A DNA stretch of 64,000 nucleotides. It comes from Flavobacterium lacisediminis (GTDB lineage: Bacteria > Bacteroidota > Bacteroidia > Flavobacteriales > Flavobacteriaceae). Within the stretch, counting starts at the first letter, position 1. Every line of letters starts with the position of its first letter. The DNA lies in the NCBI RefSeq assembly GCF_025909975.1, contig NZ_JAPCIO010000001.1, positions 62,001 through 126,000 on the forward strand. The letters run 5' to 3'. The position numbers were made by a program, and so were the translations under genes. The notes below the pieces were generated by a model, which did no database searches, was not told the DNA's origin, and saw only the letters and a list, made by a program, of their open reading frames with translations. Below are positions 16,237 to 24,413 of this stretch, one piece after another.

Positions 16237-16958
16237 TATAATCTATTAAATATTTTACGTAATCTCAACATTATCACTCCTACTACAGCTTCTCGAATAA
16301 TTCCTCCACTCATTTTTGATTGCCCTTTAGTTCGGTCTGTAAAAATTATCGGAACTTCTACAATTTTAAAATTATTGACAAAAGCACGATATTTCATTTC
16401 TATTTGAAACGCATAACCAACAAATTTTATTCTGTCAAGGTTAATTTTTTCTAAAACTATTCTTCTGTAACATTTGAATCCTGCTGTGGCATCAGCAATT
16501 TTCATACCAGTAATCATTCTAACATAAACGGAAGCAAAATAAGACAGTAAAACTCGACTTAAAGGCCAATTCACTACATTTACCCCGTTTGAATATCTTG
16601 AACCAATAGCTACATCTGCACCATTTTCGCAAGCAGCTAACAACTTTTCTAAATCATTAGGATTGTGCGAAAAATCGGCATCCATTTCAAAAATATAATC
16701 ATATCCATGAGAAAGTGCCCATTTGAAACCTGCCACATAAGCCGTACCCAAACCCGATTTTTTCGTTCGCACTTTCAAATGCAATTGTGAAGGGAATTCT
16801 TGTTGCATTTCTTTCACTTTTGCAGCTGTACCATCAGGAGAATTGTCATCTACTATTAAAACATCAAATGGCGTTTGCAAAGCAAAAACCGCCTTTATGA
16901 TTGCTTCGATATTTTCAATTTCGTTAAAAGTTGGAATTATAACAACACCCTGAGCCAT
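16236..16958 (-). CDS. Polyprenol monophosphomannose synthase-like GT2
   Basis: 240 residues, GT-A glycosyltransferase of family 2, similar to dolichol/polyprenol-phosphate mannose synthases. Key elements are I-P-T-F-N-E at 8-13, V-D-D-N-S-P-D-G at 36-43 and the metal-binding D-A-D at 93-95. It lacks C-terminal membrane spans, like the soluble DPM1 type. It would charge a lipid carrier with a hexose for later surface glycosylation. First gene of the operon with pyrC and DUF4296. Confidence 0.88.
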   Translation of the reverse strand: MAQGVVIIPTFNEIENIEAIIKAVFALQTPFDVLIVDDNSPDGTAAKVKEMQQEFPSQLHLKVRTKKSGLGTAYVAGFKWALSHGYDYIFEMDADFSHNPNDLEKLLAACENGADVAIGSRYSNGVNVVNWPLSRVLLSYFASVYVRMITGMKIADATAGFKCYRRIVLEKINLDRIKFVGYAFQIEMKYRAFVNNFKIVEVPIIFTDRTKGQSKMSGGIIREAVVGVIMLRLRKIFNRL

Positions 16959-16980
16959 AAAAAATCATGTATTTTAAGTG

Positions 16981-16988
16981 CAAAAATA
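16981..16988 (-). promoter_or_regulatory. -7 box of the GT2-pyrC-DUF4296 operon
   Basis: Minus-strand TATTTTTG followed by CAC, 22 bases before the ATG at 16958. Confidence 0.6.
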
Positions 16989-17049
16989 AGCTATTTCTAG
17001 TAGACAATTCTTAATAATTTTATAATAATGAATATGACAGTATTTTTTG

Positions 17050-17057
17050 TAATTTTG
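17050..17057 (+). promoter_or_regulatory. -7 box abutting the ATG of DUF4271 gene
   Basis: TAATTTTG, a perfect TAnnTTTG, only 7 bases before the ATG at 17065. This predicts a leaderless or nearly leaderless mRNA. Confidence 0.6.
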
Positions 17058-17064
17058 CTCCAAT

Positions 17065-17730
17065 ATGTTAGCAATTCAATTACATGACCGAATTATTGAA
17101 AGCAAAGACTGGGCAACCATCTTGTTTGTTATTTGCGTGGCCATAATTGCGATTAACAAAACCATCTCTTCGGTTCGTTTCAATGAGTTTGTTCGATTGG
17201 CTTATTCAGATAAATACACCAAAATTTACCGCGACAGTAGTAACTTAATGAGTGGTTTTACCATTTCAATGTTTGTACTACAACTGATTTCGTTTTCATT
17301 CTTTACTTTATTAGTATTAAATCAATTTGATAGAGCTGAAAAAACCGACTTAATTGTTTACATCCAAGTTTTTACCTTTTTAACTGTTTTTATCCTTTCT
17401 AAATTTTTAATTGAGAAAATTATTGCAACTGCTTTTAAAATTGAAGAATTTAACGAACAATTTAACTTACTGAAAGTGAATTACAGAGCTTATTTTGGAT
17501 TCATTTTATTACCAATTAATATCATTTTATTTTACAATTCATTAAATGCCGATTGGTTCTTTTGGACTTTATTGATTATCCTAATCACTATAAACATAAC
17601 TACTTACTTGGTTGCATTGAAATTATATCAAAATTTACTATTACGTAAAATATTTTATTTTATTTTATATCTTTGCACCCTTGAAATAGCACCTTACTAT
17701 TTTATTTATAATTGGTTTACAAAAAATTAG
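17065..17730 (+). CDS. DUF4271 membrane protein
   Basis: 221 residues with about six hydrophobic segments (near 17-33, 70-90, 98-117, 144-158, 164-184 and 196-218), an integral inner-membrane protein of the DUF4271 family. The family is restricted to Bacteroidetes and regularly sits directly before the uroporphyrinogen-III synthase gene, as here. The biochemical role is unknown. A perfect internal promoter box lies in its last codons. Confidence 0.82.
   Translation: MLAIQLHDRIIESKDWATILFVICVAIIAINKTISSVRFNEFVRLAYSDKYTKIYRDSSNLMSGFTISMFVLQLISFSFFTLLVLNQFDRAEKTDLIVYIQVFTFLTVFILSKFLIEKIIATAFKIEEFNEQFNLLKVNYRAYFGFILLPINIILFYNSLNADWFFWTLLIILITINITTYLVALKLYQNLLLRKIFYFILYLCTLEIAPYYFIYNWFTKN
17668..17675 (+). 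promoter_or_regulatory. Internal promoter box for hemD
   Basis: TATCTTTG followed by CACCC, inside the 3' end of the DUF4271 gene and 63 bases before the hemD ATG. It would give hemD its own transcript. Confidence 0.55.
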
Positions 17731-17738
17731 AGAGAAAT

Positions 17739-18497
17739 ATGTCAAATTTGAAAGTGAAAACAATATTAGTTTCACAACCAGAGCCTAAAGTAGAAAATTC
17801 TCCTTATTTTGAGCTTCAAAATAAACTGAAAGTTAAAATTGATTTCAGACCATTCATTCACGTAGAAGGTGTTCCTGCTAAAGAAGTTCGCGCTCAAAAA
17901 ATCGATTTAAACAACTATACTGCCATCATATTAACAAGTAGAAACTCTGTAGATCATTTTTTCAGAGTAGCTGAAGAAATGCGTTACAAAGTGCCAGAAG
18001 ATTTAAAATATTTCTGTCAGTCTGAAGCGGTTGCTTTTTACTTACAACGTTATGTAGTTTATAGAAAAAGAAAGATATATGTGGGTCAAAAAGACTTTGT
18101 AGATTTGTCTCCGCTAATTAAAAAATATAAAGACGAGAAGTTTTTATTACCGTCTTCTGACCAATTGAACGCCGATGTACCTCCTACATTAGACGGCTTA
18201 AAAGTAGATTGGACAAAAGGAACTTTTTACAGAACTGTAATGAGTGACTTAACAGATTTAAAAGACGTGTATTACGACGTTTTGGCTTTCTTTAGTCCAA
18301 CAGGAATTAAATCATTATTCAAAAACTTCCCTGATTTCCAACAAAACAATACACGTATTGCTGTTTTTGGAAGTACTACTCAAAAAGAAGCTTTAGAACA
18401 TGGTTTACGAGTTGATATAATGGCACCAAGCCCTGGAACCCCATCAATGACAGGTGCTTTAGAAAAATATATTACCGAAGCAAACAAAGGAAAATAA
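17739..18497 (+). CDS. hemD: Uroporphyrinogen-III synthase
   Basis: 252 residues, the two-domain HemD fold that cyclises hydroxymethylbilane to uroporphyrinogen III in haem and sirohaem synthesis. Conserved features are V-S-Q-P-E-P near the N-terminus, T-S-R-N-S-V-D (about 69-75), F-S-P-T-G-I and F-G-S-T-T-Q-K-E-A-L. The start at 17739 follows a GAGAG stretch; the earlier ATG at 17712 lies within the DUF4271 frame. Cotranscribed with DUF4271 or driven from the internal promoter at 17668. Confidence 0.85.
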   Translation: MSNLKVKTILVSQPEPKVENSPYFELQNKLKVKIDFRPFIHVEGVPAKEVRAQKIDLNNYTAIILTSRNSVDHFFRVAEEMRYKVPEDLKYFCQSEAVAFYLQRYVVYRKRKIYVGQKDFVDLSPLIKKYKDEKFLLPSSDQLNADVPPTLDGLKVDWTKGTFYRTVMSDLTDLKDVYYDVLAFFSPTGIKSLFKNFPDFQQNNTRIAVFGSTTQKEALEHGLRVDIMAPSPGTPSMTGALEKYITEANKGK

Positions 18498-18516
18498 TTA
18501 TTTTTTCAATATATAG

Positions 18517-18548
18517 AAAACCCAAATTCGAAAGAGTTTGGGTTTTTT
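18517..18548 (+). terminator. Rho-independent terminator after hemD
   Basis: Stem AACCCAAA / TTTGGGTT followed by T6, 20 bases past the hemD stop. Confidence 0.88.
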
Positions 18549-18565
18549 CTTGAATATGAGCCAAT

Positions 18566-18594
18566 AAAAAAGTCCCGAATCTTCGGGACTTTTT
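18566..18594 (-). terminator. Terminator of pckA (symmetrical)
   Basis: Stem AAAAAGTCCCGAA / TTCGGGACTTTTT with a two-base central loop. It has A/T runs on both sides, so it can stop transcription from pckA and act as a backup for hemD. Confidence 0.88.
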
Positions 18595-18613
18595 TATATG
18601 TAAATTTCTTAGA

Positions 18614-20239
18614 TTACAATTGAGGACCAGCTGCTACTAATGATTTTCCTTCTTCGTTGTCTGTATATTGAACGAAGTTTTTGATGAATCTTGATGCTAA
18701 ATCCTCTGCTTTTGTTTGCCATTCAGCAGCATCAGCATAGGTATTTCTTGGGTCTAAAATATTTGTATCTACATTTGGCAAAGCAGTAGGTACTACAAAA
18801 TTAAATACTGGAACTGTTTTAGTTTCTGCATTCTCAATAGAACCATCTAAAATAGCATCGATAATCGCTCTTGTATCTTTGATTGAAATACGTTTTCCTG
18901 TTCCGTTCCAACCTGTGTTTACCATGTAAGCGGTAGCATTGTGTTGCTCCATTTTCTTAACTAATTCTTCACCGTATTTGGTTGGGTGTAAAGTTAAAAA
19001 TGCTTTTCCAAAACAAGCTGAAAATGTTGGTTCTGGTTGTGTTACTCCTCTTTCTGTTCCTGCTAATTTAGCTGTAAATCCTGATAAGAAGTAATATTTT
19101 GTTTGCTCTGGAGTTAATTTAGAAACTGGAGGCATTACTCCGAATGCATCTGCCGTTAAGAAAATAACTTTAGTAGCATGACCTGCTTTAGAAACTGGTC
19201 TTACAATATTTTCAATATGGTTAATTGGATAAGAAACACGTGTATTTTGTGTAACTGAACCATCTTTAAAATCAATTTTTCCGTTAGCATCAACAGTTAC
19301 GTTTTCTAATAACGCATCTTTTTTGATAGCTCCGAAGATATCTGGTTCGTTTTCTTTACTTAAATCGATAGTTTTTGCATAACATCCACCTTCGAAATTA
19401 AAAACACCATCATTATCCCATCCGTGTTCGTCATCTCCAATTAATTCACGTTTTGGATCAGTTGATAAAGTAGTTTTTCCTGTTCCTGATAATCCGAAGA
19501 AAACAGCCACATCGCCATCTTTCCCTTTGTTAGCTGAACAGTGCATAGAAGCAATTCCTTGTAATGGCAAGTAATAGTTCATCATAGCGAACAATCCTTT
19601 TTTCATTTCTCCACCGTACCAAGTACCTCCAATTAATTGGATTTTCTCAGTTAAGTTGAATGCTACATATACTTCAGAATTTAATCCATGAGCTGCGTAA
19701 TCTTTGAAACTTGTTTTTGAACCATTCATAACAATGAAATCTGGCTCACCAAAGTTTTCTAATTCTGCTTCTGTTGGACGGATGAACATATTTTTTACAA
19801 AATGTGCTTGCCATGCTACTTCCATAATGAAACGAACTTTCAATCTTGTGTTTTCGTTTGCACCACAAAAAGCGTCTACAACATATAATTTTTTATTTGA
19901 TAATTGCTTAACTGTAGTTTCTTTTAAAGCATTCCAAGTGTCTTGAGAAATTGGCTTGTTATCGTTAGCTGCTTTGTCAGAATTCCACCAAATGGTATTT
20001 TCTGTAACACTGTCTTTAACAATATATTTATCTTTAGGAGAACGACCTGTGAATTCACCAGTCATTACGTTTACCGCGCCAAGTTCTGACAACTGACCTC
20101 TTTCAAACCCTTCTAAAGCTGGGTTTAATTCTTCATTGTATAAATAGTCGTATGAAGGATTGTATATGATTTCTGATACATTAACGATTCCGTACTTTTC
20201 TAACGAAATCGATTTCGTAGTTTGAGCATTCGTATCCAT
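18614..20239 (-). CDS. pckA: Phosphoenolpyruvate carboxykinase (ATP)
   Basis: 541 residues. Converts oxaloacetate plus ATP to phosphoenolpyruvate, the entry step to gluconeogenesis. The nucleotide loop [10 protein letters not shown] lies at 249-258, preceded by the kinase-1a His-containing stretch and followed by the metal-site segment [17 protein letters not shown] is the oxaloacetate-binding Arg region near 59-68. Length and motifs match the ATP-type enzyme rather than the GTP type. Monocistronic, between a terminator and its own promoter box. Confidence 0.96.
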   Translation of the reverse strand: MDTNAQTTKSISLEKYGIVNVSEIIYNPSYDYLYNEELNPALEGFERGQLSELGAVNVMTGEFTGRSPKDKYIVKDSVTENTIWWNSDKAANDNKPISQDTWNALKETTVKQLSNKKLYVVDAFCGANENTRLKVRFIMEVAWQAHFVKNMFIRPTEAELENFGEPDFIVMNGSKTSFKDYAAHGLNSEVYVAFNLTEKIQLIGGTWYGGEMKKGLFAMMNYYLPLQGIASMHCSANKGKDGDVAVFFGLSGTGKTTLSTDPKRELIGDDEHGWDNDGVFNFEGGCYAKTIDLSKENEPDIFGAIKKDALLENVTVDANGKIDFKDGSVTQNTRVSYPINHIENIVRPVSKAGHATKVIFLTADAFGVMPPVSKLTPEQTKYYFLSGFTAKLAGTERGVTQPEPTFSACFGKAFLTLHPTKYGEELVKKMEQHNATAYMVNTGWNGTGKRISIKDTRAIIDAILDGSIENAETKTVPVFNFVVPTALPNVDTNILDPRNTYADAAEWQTKAEDLASRFIKNFVQYTDNEEGKSLVAAGPQL

Positions 20240-20272
20240 AAAATTTGGTTAGGTTGTGTTTAAAATAAAGTG

Positions 20273-20280
20273 CAAAATTA
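20273..20280 (-). promoter_or_regulatory. -7 box of pckA
   Basis: Minus-strand TAATTTTG followed by CAC, 33 bases before the pckA ATG at 20239. Confidence 0.6.
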
Positions 20281-20309
20281 TAAATTAAATTTGAGATAGC
20301 GTTTTTAAT

Positions 20310-20696
20310 TTATTGTTTTTTAGACAAAACAGCATAAAATAAGTATCCCCAAGCCGAAACTAAGAACAACCCACCAATAGGCGTTATAGGTCCCAGAAAT
20401 TTAGTCTTTAAATTTGTGATACTATTTGTAGCTAAAAGATAAATTGAACCCGAGAAAAACAGGACACCCACTATTGTTAAATAAAAAATTACTAAGCGCT
20501 CCTTTTCGCCTAAAAAAGCAAAAGTTCCAATAAAAAGCAAAAACAAAGCGTGATACATTTGATATCGCACTCCCACTTCAAATGTTGCCAATTGCTCTAC
20601 TGAAAGCACTTTTTTTAATCCGTGAGCACCAAAAGCTCCTAAAATTATGGCTGTAACTCCCAAAAGTGCCGCAACCAATAGAATTTTCTTATCCAT
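20310..20696 (-). CDS. DUF423 small membrane protein
   Basis: 128 residues with four hydrophobic helices (about 4-24, 43-62, 67-90, 101-122). The G-A-F-G-A-H-G-L-K motif at 21-29 is diagnostic of the DUF423 (YwdK/YgdD) family of inner-membrane proteins. No function is established for the family. It has its own promoter box. Confidence 0.88.
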   Translation of the reverse strand: MDKKILLVAALLGVTAIILGAFGAHGLKKVLSVEQLATFEVGVRYQMYHALFLLFIGTFAFLGEKERLVIFYLTIVGVLFFSGSIYLLATNSITNLKTKFLGPITPIGGLFLVSAWGYLFYAVLSKKQ

Positions 20697-20712
20697 TTTT
20701 TTAATTTGAGAC

Positions 20713-20720
20713 CAAAGATA
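20713..20720 (-). promoter_or_regulatory. -7 box of the DUF423 gene
   Basis: Minus-strand TATCTTTG, a perfect TAnnTTTG, 16 bases before the ATG at 20696. Confidence 0.6.
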
Positions 20721-20819
20721 GCAAAAGTTTTTATGTTAAATTATGACATAAATGAAGAATTTATTTTTATAAATATAACATTTTACTATCTTCGTGTGAT
20801 ATTTTTAGAATTTCAAAAA

Positions 20820-22190
20820 ATGAGACATATTTTAGTCATTGGAGCAGGTCGTTCTGCTTCATCTCTTATAAAATATTTATTAGACCATTCCGAAGCACAA
20901 AATCTTCAAGTTACCATTGGTGATTTATCCGAAGAATTGGCAAAACAAAAAACCAACAATCACAAAAATGCAAGAGCCATTGCTTTTGACATTTTTAATG
21001 AGGCACAACGAAAAGAAGAAATTCAAAAAGCGGATGTAGTAGTATCAATGTTACCTGCACATTTGCATTTAGAAGTAGCTAAAGATTGTATTACCTACAA
21101 AAAACACATGGTTACAGCTTCTTATATTAGCCCAGCGATGCAAGAATTAGATGCTGCAGCTAAAGAAAACGGCTTGGTTTTTATGAACGAAATTGGGCTT
21201 GACCCAGGAATCGACCACATGAGCGCCATGAAAGTATTGGATGAAATTCGTGAAAAAGGCGGAAACATCATTTTATTTGAATCTTTCTGTGGTGGATTAG
21301 TTGCTCCTGAAAGCGACACCAATTTATGGAATTACAAATTCACTTGGAATCCAAGAAATGTGGTATTAGCGGGACAAGGTGGGGCTGCAAAATTCATTCA
21401 GGAAGGAACTTATAAATATATTCCGTATTCAAAATTATTCAGAAGAACTGAATTTTTAGAAGTAGAAGGTTACGGAAGATTTGAAGCTTATGCTAACAGA
21501 GATTCTTTAAAATACAGAAGTGTTTACGGTTTAGATGACGCTTTAACTTGTTATCGTGGAACAATTAGAAGAGTTGGTTATTCAAGAGCTTGGGATATTT
21601 TAGTTCAATTAGGAATGACTGATGATTCATACACTATTGACAACTCAGAAGATATGACATATCGTGAATTTACGAATTCATTCTTACCATATCATCCAAC
21701 TGATACTGTTGAAATCAAATTGCGTCATGCACAAAAAATTGATCAAGATGACATCATTTGGGACAAATTAGTGGAAATCGATTTATTCAATCCAAACAAA
21801 AAAGTAGGATTAGTTAAAGCAACTCCAGCTCAAATTTTAGAAAAGATATTAACCGAAAAATGGGCTTTAGAACCAAATGATAAAGACATGATTGTCATGT
21901 ATCATAAATTTGGTTACGAATTAAACGGTGAGAAAAAACAAATTGATGCCACCATGGTATGCATTGGTGATGATCAAACCTATACTTCAATGGCAAAAAC
22001 AGTGGGACTTCCAGTTGCTATTGCTACATTGAAAATCCTAAACAAAGAAATTACTACTCCAGGTGTACAATTACCAATTACAAAAGAAGTGTACAATCCT
22101 ATATTAAAAGAATTAGAAGATTATGGCGTAATTTTCAAAGAAATGGAAGTGCCTTATTTAGGTTATAATCCATTGAATGTGAAAAATTAA
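20820..22190 (+). CDS. Saccharopine dehydrogenase family protein
   Basis: 456 residues from ATG 20820 (M-R-H-I-L-V-I-G-A-G-R), chosen because it places the Rossmann loop G-A-G-R-S-A right at the N-terminus. E-I-G-L-D-P-G-I-D-H-M and S-F-C-G-G-L-V-A-P-E-S match the saccharopine dehydrogenase / lysine-ketoglutarate reductase family. It probably acts in NAD(P)-dependent amino-acid metabolism, plausibly lysine degradation, but related enzymes act on polyamines too. An Lrp-type regulator gene follows directly. Confidence 0.85.
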   Translation: MRHILVIGAGRSASSLIKYLLDHSEAQNLQVTIGDLSEELAKQKTNNHKNARAIAFDIFNEAQRKEEIQKADVVVSMLPAHLHLEVAKDCITYKKHMVTASYISPAMQELDAAAKENGLVFMNEIGLDPGIDHMSAMKVLDEIREKGGNIILFESFCGGLVAPESDTNLWNYKFTWNPRNVVLAGQGGAAKFIQEGTYKYIPYSKLFRRTEFLEVEGYGRFEAYANRDSLKYRSVYGLDDALTCYRGTIRRVGYSRAWDILVQLGMTDDSYTIDNSEDMTYREFTNSFLPYHPTDTVEIKLRHAQKIDQDDIIWDKLVEIDLFNPNKKVGLVKATPAQILEKILTEKWALEPNDKDMIVMYHKFGYELNGEKKQIDATMVCIGDDQTYTSMAKTVGLPVAIATLKILNKEITTPGVQLPITKEVYNPILKELEDYGVIFKEMEVPYLGYNPLNVKN

Positions 22191-22208
22191 ACCTTAATTC
22201 AAGATTTG

Positions 22209-22243
22209 AAAATCCGAAATCGTAATTGGTTTCGGATTTTTTT
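22209..22243 (+). terminator. Rho-independent terminator after gene 20820
   Basis: Stem AATCCGAAA / TTTCGGATT with an approximately eight-base loop and T7. Confidence 0.88.
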
Positions 22244-22291
22244 ATTTCAATTGAAATTGATTTTGTATTTTTACTTTCAAATCAATTGAAA

Positions 22292-22762
22292 ATGAAGATA
22301 AATCACTTACAAATTGAAATCGACGGAATTGACAAAGAAATTCTTCGCGATTTAATGGAAGATGCTCGTAAACCTATTTTACAAATTGCTAATAAAATCG
22401 GAATTTCGGGTGCTGCGATTCATCAACGATTAAGAAAATTAGAACAAGCTGGAGTGATTTCGGGTTCAAAATTTATTGTGGATACGAAAGTTTTAGGTTA
22501 TAGTACGATGGCTTTCATTGGAATATATCTAGAAAAAGCTTCAAGTAATCCAGAAGTAGTAAAAGAATTAAAGAAGATTCCAGAAGTTTTAGAATGTCAT
22601 TATACAACGGGAAATTGGAGTATTTTAATCAAACTAATTTGTAGAGATAACGAACATTTGATGCAATTACTTAACAAAAAAATCCAACCTATTGATGGTG
22701 TTTCACGAACGGAAACCTATATTTCTTTGGAACAACAAATTGAGAGACAAATTCAGTTGTAA
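22292..22762 (+). CDS. Lrp/AsnC family transcriptional regulator
   Basis: 156 residues from ATG 22292. An N-terminal winged helix-turn-helix (I-L-Q-I-A-N-K-I-G-I-S-G-A-A-I-H-Q-R) is followed by an RAM/AsnC ligand-binding domain (G-I-Y-L-E-K-A to E-T-Y-I-S-L-E). A box resembling the -7 element, TATTTTTA at 22266-22273, lies before the start. Such regulators sense amino acids; the upstream saccharopine dehydrogenase-like gene is a candidate target. The longer frame from 22226 overlaps the terminator and is rejected. Confidence 0.9.
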   Translation: MKINHLQIEIDGIDKEILRDLMEDARKPILQIANKIGISGAAIHQRLRKLEQAGVISGSKFIVDTKVLGYSTMAFIGIYLEKASSNPEVVKELKKIPEVLECHYTTGNWSILIKLICRDNEHLMQLLNKKIQPIDGVSRTETYISLEQQIERQIQL

Positions 22763-22763
22763 A

Positions 22764-23030
22764 ATGAAAAGAGAATTTAAATTAATTTTATTCTACATTC
22801 TGTATATCGTATTTTGTTTTTTAGTAGAATACTTTTTCCCAAGCGGAGCTCACGCACCGGGATTGAGTTTTTTCCTCTTTATACTTTTACTACCAATATC
22901 AATACTACTTTTTGTTTACGACTGTTACTTATATTTTTATAAAAACAAAATCAATTCGAAATCTATTTATACACATATTCTATTTTGGATTTCAATAATC
23001 TTAATCTTATTTGCATTAAAATACACCTAA
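22764..23030 (+). CDS. Small hypothetical membrane protein
   Basis: 88 residues from ATG 22764, one base after the Lrp stop, so cotranscribed with it. Three hydrophobic segments (about 5-22, 32-54, 68-86) and basic loops indicate an inner-membrane protein. I do not recognise a family. The earlier in-frame ATG lies inside the lrp gene and is rejected. Confidence 0.6.
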   Translation: MKREFKLILFYILYIVFCFLVEYFFPSGAHAPGLSFFLFILLLPISILLFVYDCYLYFYKNKINSKSIYTHILFWISIILILFALKYT

Positions 23031-23032
23031 AC

Positions 23033-23065
23033 AAAAAACCCAAATTCTAATTGAATTTGGGTTTT
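23033..23065. terminator. Bidirectional terminator
   Basis: Stem AACCCAAATTC / GAATTTGGGTT with a five-base loop and A/T runs on both sides, between convergent gene 22764 and the zinc peptidase gene. Confidence 0.88.
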
Positions 23066-23085
23066 AAAATATTGTTTGTAAAAAA

Positions 23086-23781
23086 TTAGTCTCTCGAACC
23101 TAAAATTTGGAAAGCCCAATATAATAGGGAAGCTAAAGCTCCTAAAGCAGCTACCACATATGTTCTTGCTGCCCATTTTAATGAATCTTCGGCACCAGCA
23201 TATTCTTGTTGGCTCACCATGTTTTTATTTTTTAACCAAGCCAAAGCTCTTTTACTAGCATCGTATTCTACTGGAAGTGTTACAAAACTAAAAGTAGTTG
23301 CAATTGCCATTAAAATTAAACCCGCAACTGCTACGTAAAAACCAATACTTGATTTTGAAGCAATTCCTAAAATTATACCTCCCATAATTAACCATTGTGA
23401 CATACTTGAAGAAATGTTCACTACAGGCACCATTTTAGAACGCATCGTTAACCATTGATACGCATGCGCATGTTGCACCGCGTGACCAACCTCGTGAGCT
23501 GCAACTGCTGCTGCCGCTGCATTTCTTTGATTGTAAACTGCTTCTGACAAGTTAACTGTTTTGTTTGCTGGGTTGTAATGGTCTGTTAATTGACCCGGTG
23601 TTGAAATTACTTTTACATCTGTAATTCCGTGGTCTTGCAGCATTTTTTCAGCAATTTCGGCACCACTCATTCCGTTACGCAAAGTGACTTTTGAATAATA
23701 CGCAAACTTGCTCTTCAATTTATTACTTACTAACCAACTTACTAGAGCAATCGCTCCAAGCATTATATAATATGTCCACAT
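23086..23781 (-). CDS. YugP-type neutral zinc metallopeptidase, membrane-bound
   Basis: 231 residues. Zinc-binding motif H-E-V-G-H at 96-100 within A-A-A-V-A-A-H-E-V-G-H-A-V-Q-H, with hydrophobic segments at about 3-18, 118-140, 142-165 and 205-225. This matches the YugP family of membrane zinc peptidases (Pfam Zn_peptidase_2). The substrate is unknown. Single gene with its own -7 box (CAAAGATA at 23835-23842 on the plus strand) and a leader of about 50 bases. Confidence 0.88.
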   Translation of the reverse strand: MWTYYIMLGAIALVSWLVSNKLKSKFAYYSKVTLRNGMSGAEIAEKMLQDHGITDVKVISTPGQLTDHYNPANKTVNLSEAVYNQRNAAAAAVAAHEVGHAVQHAHAYQWLTMRSKMVPVVNISSSMSQWLIMGGIILGIASKSSIGFYVAVAGLILMAIATTFSFVTLPVEYDASKRALAWLKNKNMVSQQEYAGAEDSLKWAARTYVVAALGALASLLYWAFQILGSRD

Positions 23782-23834
23782 ATCTTTTATATTTTAATTT
23801 CTAAATTTACTAAAATCAATAACAAATTACAAGC

Positions 23835-23842
23835 CAAAGATA
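23835..23842 (-). promoter_or_regulatory. -7 box of the zinc peptidase gene
   Basis: Minus-strand TATCTTTG, a perfect TAnnTTTG, 53 bases before the ATG at 23781. Confidence 0.55.
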
Positions 23843-23884
23843 CAAAATGACAATTTGGCATTAGTTAAATAATTCTAAAAACAA

Positions 23885-24307
23885 TTACTCTTGCATTTGT
23901 TTTACTGGCGATTTTTTCGAAACATCCATCACTGGAACCATTCCGTTAGTTGGCACGTAGATGATTTGTGGTAAATCGCCTTTATCGGCTAATTTCTCTA
24001 AGGTTCTAATGAATAAATATTGGTTGTAGGTTTCGCTTAACGTTCCATTTTCTAATTTCATGGCTTCTGCCATTCCTTTTGCACGTTCAATTTCGGCTTG
24101 GGCGTTTAATTTTTCGGCTTCTAATTTGGCTTTAGCTTCTTCTACTAAAATTCTACGATTTTGTTCCGCTTTTGCCATTTCTGCTTTTCCTGCCATTTCT
24201 TGTTGCCACACATTATATCTTGGCAATCCAAACATTAAAGCGGCAATAAACACAAACCCAATGACCACAACTCCAGCAATTAGTTTCCCAATGTTTCTCT
24301 TTTCCAT
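23885..24307 (-). CDS. Stomatin/prohibitin-like short membrane protein lacking the Band 7 core
   Basis: 140 residues. One N-terminal transmembrane helix (about 9-29), then a long Ala/Glu/Lys-rich coiled coil (about 35-93, with A-K-A-K-L-E-A-E-K-L-N-A-Q-A-E-I-E-R-A-K) and a C-terminal tail (Y-L-F-I-R-T-L-E-K-L). The coiled coil and tail resemble the C-terminal half of SPFH/prohibitin proteins, but the beta-rich SPFH domain is absent. It could scaffold a membrane protease or assemble with a full-length SPFH protein elsewhere. Function is inferred from likeness only. Confidence 0.6.
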   Translation of the reverse strand: MEKRNIGKLIAGVVVIGFVFIAALMFGLPRYNVWQQEMAGKAEMAKAEQNRRILVEEAKAKLEAEKLNAQAEIERAKGMAEAMKLENGTLSETYNQYLFIRTLEKLADKGDLPQIIYVPTNGMVPVMDVSKKSPVKQMQE

Positions 24308-24360
24308 TTTTATAGTTTTAGTTTATCTATTATACGCAAAAAATGAAAAATGTTACAAAA

Positions 24361-24388
24361 AAATCCCAAACTTTTAGGTTTGGGATTT
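24361..24388 (-). terminator. Rho-independent terminator of leuS
   Basis: Stem AAATCCCAAA / TTTGGGATTT, with T8 on the minus strand, 26 bases past the leuS stop. Confidence 0.88.
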
Positions 24389-24413
24389 TAAGTCTTATTG
24401 TTTGAAATTTATA

